From: UBA9647 sp035506075
GTDB taxonomy: Bacteria; Bacteroidota; Ignavibacteria; UBA10030
Length of the DNA stretch: 7,986 bases
Assembly (NCBI GenBank): GCA_035506075.1
Contig: DATJQB010000254.1
Location: forward strand, 1 to 7,986
Direction of reading: 5' to 3'
In this document: positions 5,188-7,986 of the stretch, piece after piece
How positions within the stretch are numbered: the stretch's first letter is position 1
How the letters are laid out: each line of letters opens with the position of its first letter
Notes under the pieces: generated by a model
Databases searched by the model: none
The model's input: only the letters and a program-made list of their open reading frames with translations
Told to the model about the DNA's origin: nothing
Translations under genes and position numbers: made by a program

Positions 5188-7908
5188 TTACTTCAGGACG
5201 ACAAGTTTCATGGTTTGTGCGAATCCGTTGCATTCCATTCGATACAGATAAACGCCACTGGCAAGCGTGCGCGCATCGAACTTCGCGGAATACCATCCTC
5301 CCTGAAGATACGCATCAACGACAACTGCTACCTCACGGCCAAGCATGTCGTACACGCACAGTGAGACATGGCCCGATGTCGGGATTGCATATTCGATCCT
5401 TGTTGAAGGATTGAACGGATTTGGATGGTTTTGTTGCAGAATGTATGAAGTCGGAAGCGAACCGTTATTCAATTGTTCCACGCTCGTTGCCTGCTTCAAC
5501 GAACATCGCAAGGCGTCAGCGCGCAGAACGGTCCCACCGGAGGGACTCGTCGAAGCGTCAGTGACAATGACGTCGATTGGCGTCAATGCCGGAAGTGAGT
5601 GATTGAGAATTGTCACCCACGAACCGCTGTTCGTATTCTGATTGACGAAGGCGCTGTCGGCAGCCGTGTTGCCAATACGCAGAACATATTTCGCCCTTGA
5701 CGAAGCATTCACCGTCGTTGGAACGATGATCTGGATGTCGTATACACCCGATTTCTTCAGCACCATTGAGAAGTCGACATAGGTTCCGGCAGATGTCGGC
5801 AACGCGGAGTATCTGCTTGACGCCCCGTACGCCTGAGCGTTGCTCGTGCTCCACGGGCCGAACTCCTTGTAGTGTGCCGCGTCGTCGTTATCTGCAATCT
5901 GGAAATAGCCTATGACGTTCGCTGTGAGCGGAATCGAGATCACCGGCTGCAACGGATCATTGCTCGAGATCAACAACGTGTCGCTGATGCCCCCCTGTGT
6001 TGCTGCTGGGAGCCGAAGAGTCACGAGTGCCGGCTGCATGGGATCAAGAGTCAACGGGAACGCGTTCACGGCGCTCACAGAAGACTTCATAGCCCGGATC
6101 GACGTGATCGTGAGGGGCTGTGTGCCGTGGTTCTCGATCTGGAAGGTCACCTTCGCCGTGTCAAGTTCACTCACATCTCCGAAGTTGATTGATGACGCAT
6201 TCACCACGATTTGGCGATCCCGCACGAGAGCCGAAATTTTCAGTACGTCGGCGGCGAGGACCTTTCCTGCCTGGCCGTCACTCGAACGCGCCGCCATCTC
6301 GATCGTCGCCGAACTTCCTGCATCGAGTTGCACAGTTCCGAGGTACACCCAGTCTCCGGTCGTCAAAGCCTTCGTTGTCGTGGTTGACAGGATGACCTGT
6401 CCCTTGTTGAGTGCCCGGAAGTTCACGACTGTTGCTGGATTTGAAAGCGAGGGAATCTGAGCGAACAGGTTGTACTTTCCCGTCTGGGGAATCACCGGCT
6501 TCCACTGAACTTTTGCTGAATCGTTCGTCCCGATGGTTGCTGCCCGCGCATCGGTTCCCCAGGCACTCTTTGAGGCGTTCGCCCAGGTCCCGGCTACCTC
6601 CGCATACGCGCTGTCCTGGTTGTCGATGAAGATGTCGTCCGGTACGTACCGCAGAAACGTCGTGGTCAGATTGCCGACTGTGTCGATCGCAGCCACTCCG
6701 ACTTTCGCTATTGAACCCGCGGGGAGAGCATCAATGGTGGTCCACTCGCGTGTCCCGGTTTGCTGCATACGGAGGTGGGTATATTTTTCGTTGACGTCTT
6801 TCGTTGCGAGGAAGGGGGCGGGCTGGAACAAAGGTTCATTTGAGGTGACGACATACTTCACGTTGTCGCCTGATCGTTTCTCCGTGAGCGTCACCGTGGG
6901 AGCGGTGGCATCCGTCGTTTTCAGCCATCGCTGCATTCCCTCAACAGCAGTGCAGTACCGGAATTTGACAGCCGGATATTTCGCCGCAGCTGCGTGCGCC
7001 AGGCGATTGATCCGGGTCGCGTTCGTCGTAAAATCATCCTCGGGCAGGTGTGCCCAGAGGCAAACGACCTGGTCTGTCCCGGCGTTTGCCTTGGCGAAAA
7101 TACCGAGCATCGACAGGGAGTCGAGGCTGGCCATGTATTCGCTTCTCAGATTGTATCCCTTCAGAGAGCCGGCGAGCTGATAGTTGTCGGCGGATGGATG
7201 GAACGGGACAAATTCGGAGGAGGACTTCGACCAGTCGTAGATGTTGTCAAGCGGCTCAATCGTGTCCCTGCCGACATTCGGATAGTCATCGTGCATGCAA
7301 AAGGGAAGCAGTGTGTCAAGCGTCTGCTGCCAGATGTTGTCCATTGCATGCCAGCCGCTGCGGAACGACACAGGATATACGTTTTCCTCCAGCAGGTACT
7401 GGGAAAGAGTCACATCGAAATCATCAGCCGATTCTGTGAAACTCTTCGCCTGATTCCACCAATAGATGCCATCCTTGTCGTAGTCGGTCCAGACAAACGT
7501 ATGGTAGTGCATCGAAATCTCGTCCCCAAACTTCGCAACAGCGGCGCCATGGTATTTGTGCATGAGATACGGCGTCATCGTGTTGGGAAGAGGCACATTT
7601 TTGTTTGTGGCGTACCGGAAAATGTCCCCTCCCATCATCCACCAGGTGAATTTTATCGTCTGCCCGTACGAATCCACCAGGCCGCTCCGATACGCGGGGT
7701 CCATCACCTTGTATGCGTTCCGCCCCGGATCGGTAAACAACGAGAGGGCATACGTGCAGTGGAACACGTTGGTATCCATACCGTCCCAGATGGCCGTGTC
7801 GGATCCTATGACAAGATAGACCTTCGCCTGAGCTGAGAGGGACGAAATCAGGAAGGTGACGAGACAACATGCAGCGAGTATCGGGTGGACGATTGATCGG
7901 AGTTTCAC
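5188..7908 (-). CDS. Secreted multidomain protein: polysaccharide-deacetylase-like domain, Ig-like segment, golvesin-like / ASH / golvesin-like domains, T9SS sorting domain
   Basis: This 906-residue protein is probably exported by the Sec pathway and then by T9SS to the cell surface or medium. A signal peptide (about 1-28, basic start, hydrophobic 6-24, cleavage near SAQA) is followed by a deacetylase-like domain (29-330). There D37, H134 and H136 (MHYH) are candidate metal ligands, FRSGWHAMDN (182-191) resembles the family's FR.GGW block, and LWAH (284-287) may be the late histidine motif. Residues 333-424 look Ig-like (starting TDATAPTVT). A golvesin/Xly-like domain (425-561) has IDNQDSAY, VQWKP, GKYNLFAQIP, DWVYLG and AADVLKI. 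An ASH/choice-of-anchor-D-like domain (566-665) shows INFGDV, IENHGTQPL and ISSNDPLQP. A second golvesin-like domain follows (667-805: IADNDDAAHY, SWVTIL, LRADALRC). The T9SS type-A domain (about 817-906) has HPNPFNPSTRIEY, VYDMLGREV and LASGVYLYR and ends in KLVVLK. The GTG start at 7908 fits the signal peptide. Deacetylase activity is inferred from fold; the substrate is unknown. Confidence 0.88.
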   Translation of the reverse strand: MKLRSIVHPILAACCLVTFLISSLSAQAKVYLVIGSDTAIWDGMDTNVFHCTYALSLFTDPGRNAYKVMDPAYRSGLVDSYGQTIKFTWWMMGGDIFRYATNKNVPLPNTMTPYLMHKYHGAAVAKFGDEISMHYHTFVWTDYDKDGIYWWNQAKSFTESADDFDVTLSQYLLEENVYPVSFRSGWHAMDNIWQQTLDTLLPFCMHDDYPNVGRDTIEPLDNIYDWSKSSSEFVPFHPSADNYQLAGSLKGYNLRSEYMASLDSLSMLGIFAKANAGTDQVVCLWAHLPEDDFTTNATRINRLAHAAAAKYPAVKFRYCTAVEGMQRWLKTTDATAPTVTLTEKRSGDNVKYVVTSNEPLFQPAPFLATKDVNEKYTHLRMQQTGTREWTTIDALPAGSIAKVGVAAIDTVGNLTTTFLRYVPDDIFIDNQDSAYAEVAGTWANASKSAWGTDARAATIGTNDSAKVQWKPVIPQTGKYNLFAQIPSLSNPATVVNFRALNKGQVILSTTTTKALTTGDWVYLGTVQLDAGSSATIEMAARSSDGQAGKVLAADVLKISALVRDRQIVVNASSINFGDVSELDTAKVTFQIENHGTQPLTITSIRAMKSSVSAVNAFPLTLDPMQPALVTLRLPAATQGGISDTLLISSNDPLQPVISIPLTANVIGYFQIADNDDAAHYKEFGPWSTSNAQAYGASSRYSALPTSAGTYVDFSMVLKKSGVYDIQIIVPTTVNASSRAKYVLRIGNTAADSAFVNQNTNSGSWVTILNHSLPALTPIDVIVTDASTSPSGGTVLRADALRCSLKQATSVEQLNNGSLPTSYILQQNHPNPFNPSTRIEYAIPTSGHVSLCVYDMLGREVAVVVDAYLQGGWYSAKFDARTLASGVYLYRMECNGFAQTMKLVVLK

Positions 7909-7945
7909 GGTGCGCCTGCGGAAGTGGGAGTTCTGCGTCGTAAAA

Positions 7946-7977
7946 GAAAACTACTCCAGAGCAGGTTCAAACGCAAG
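7946..7977 (-). promoter_or_regulatory. Possible promoter of the T9SS protein gene (CTTG-N20-TAGTTTTC)
   Basis: On the minus strand CTTG, 20 nt, then TAGTTTTC resembles the Bacteroidota promoter pattern (TTTG at -33, TAnnTTTG at -7), with one mismatch in each box. The same bases give only a poor sigma-70-type pair (TTGCGT, 17 nt, TAGTTT). The downstream box ends about 38 nt before the GTG start, leaving room for a short leader. The 78 nt between that start and the window edge hold nothing else I recognise. Consensus-only evidence; it would drive the four-gene run if real. Confidence 0.3.
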
Positions 7978-7986
7978 AGCCGTTGA

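Noticed and set aside
5186..5296. Upstream extension of the YdeI-like frame
   Set aside because: These 37 residues overlap the conserved T9SS tail of the upstream gene in another frame and precede the family's usual N-terminus; the GTG at 5185 is a better start.
6994..7836. Plus-strand frame (280 codons) antisense to the deacetylase-like domain
   Set aside because: No domain, signal peptide or family likeness. The minus-strand frame spans signal peptide to T9SS tail without interruption.
1..7986. CRISPR array, transposon ends, tRNA or phage genes
   Set aside because: No regularly spaced repeats, terminal inverted repeats with a transposase, tRNA-like cloverleaf or phage-type protein were seen on either strand by eye.

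Overview
The window reads as chromosomal DNA of a Bacteroidota/Chlorobiota-type (FCB group) bacterium with moderately high GC. Ignavibacteria-like lineages would fit, but the taxon is an inference. The main clue is the C-terminus of the 906-residue protein, which carries the HPNPFNPST-type type IX secretion (T9SS) sorting domain common in that group. A promoter-like site of the Bacteroidota type upstream of the same gene agrees with this. No tRNA, rRNA, CRISPR array, transposase or phage gene was seen.

All five genes lie on the minus strand, so transcription runs from high to low coordinates. In that order they are: (1) 7908-5188, a secreted multidomain protein with a polysaccharide-deacetylase-like N-terminal domain, an Ig-like segment, two golvesin/Xly-like beta-sandwich domains around an ASH (ASPM/SPD-2/Hydin-type) domain, and a T9SS sorting domain; (2) 5185-4592, a YdeI/OmdA-family cytoplasmic protein starting 2 nt after gene 1 ends; (3) 4529 (or 4595)-2493, a molybdopterin oxidoreductase of the DMSO-reductase superfamily with an N-terminal [4Fe-4S] site and no Tat signal; (4) 2496-1144, a DmsB-type four-cluster ferredoxin fused to a DmsC-type membrane anchor, overlapping gene 3 by 4 nt; (5) 923 to beyond the left edge, a secreted five-bladed beta-propeller glycosidase-like protein, cut by the window edge.

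Genes 1 to 4 are packed closely enough to be one transcript. Genes 3 and 4 almost certainly form one membrane-bound redox complex: electrons would pass between the quinone pool, the anchor, the four Fe-S clusters and the Mo cofactor. The catalytic subunit has no export signal, so the active site should face the cytoplasm. Its substrate cannot be read from the sequence. Genes 1 and 5 point to extracellular polysaccharide processing and bracket the redox pair. Whether the two functions are linked or only adjacent is open. Gene 5 is preceded by a 220-nt gap with a perfect 6-2-6 palindrome, so it may have its own promoter.

I found no clearly new defence, mobile or RNA system. The points most worth a second look are the Tat-less Mo enzyme paired with a B-C fusion partner, the domain order of the 906-residue protein, and two small inverted repeats at gene boundaries.
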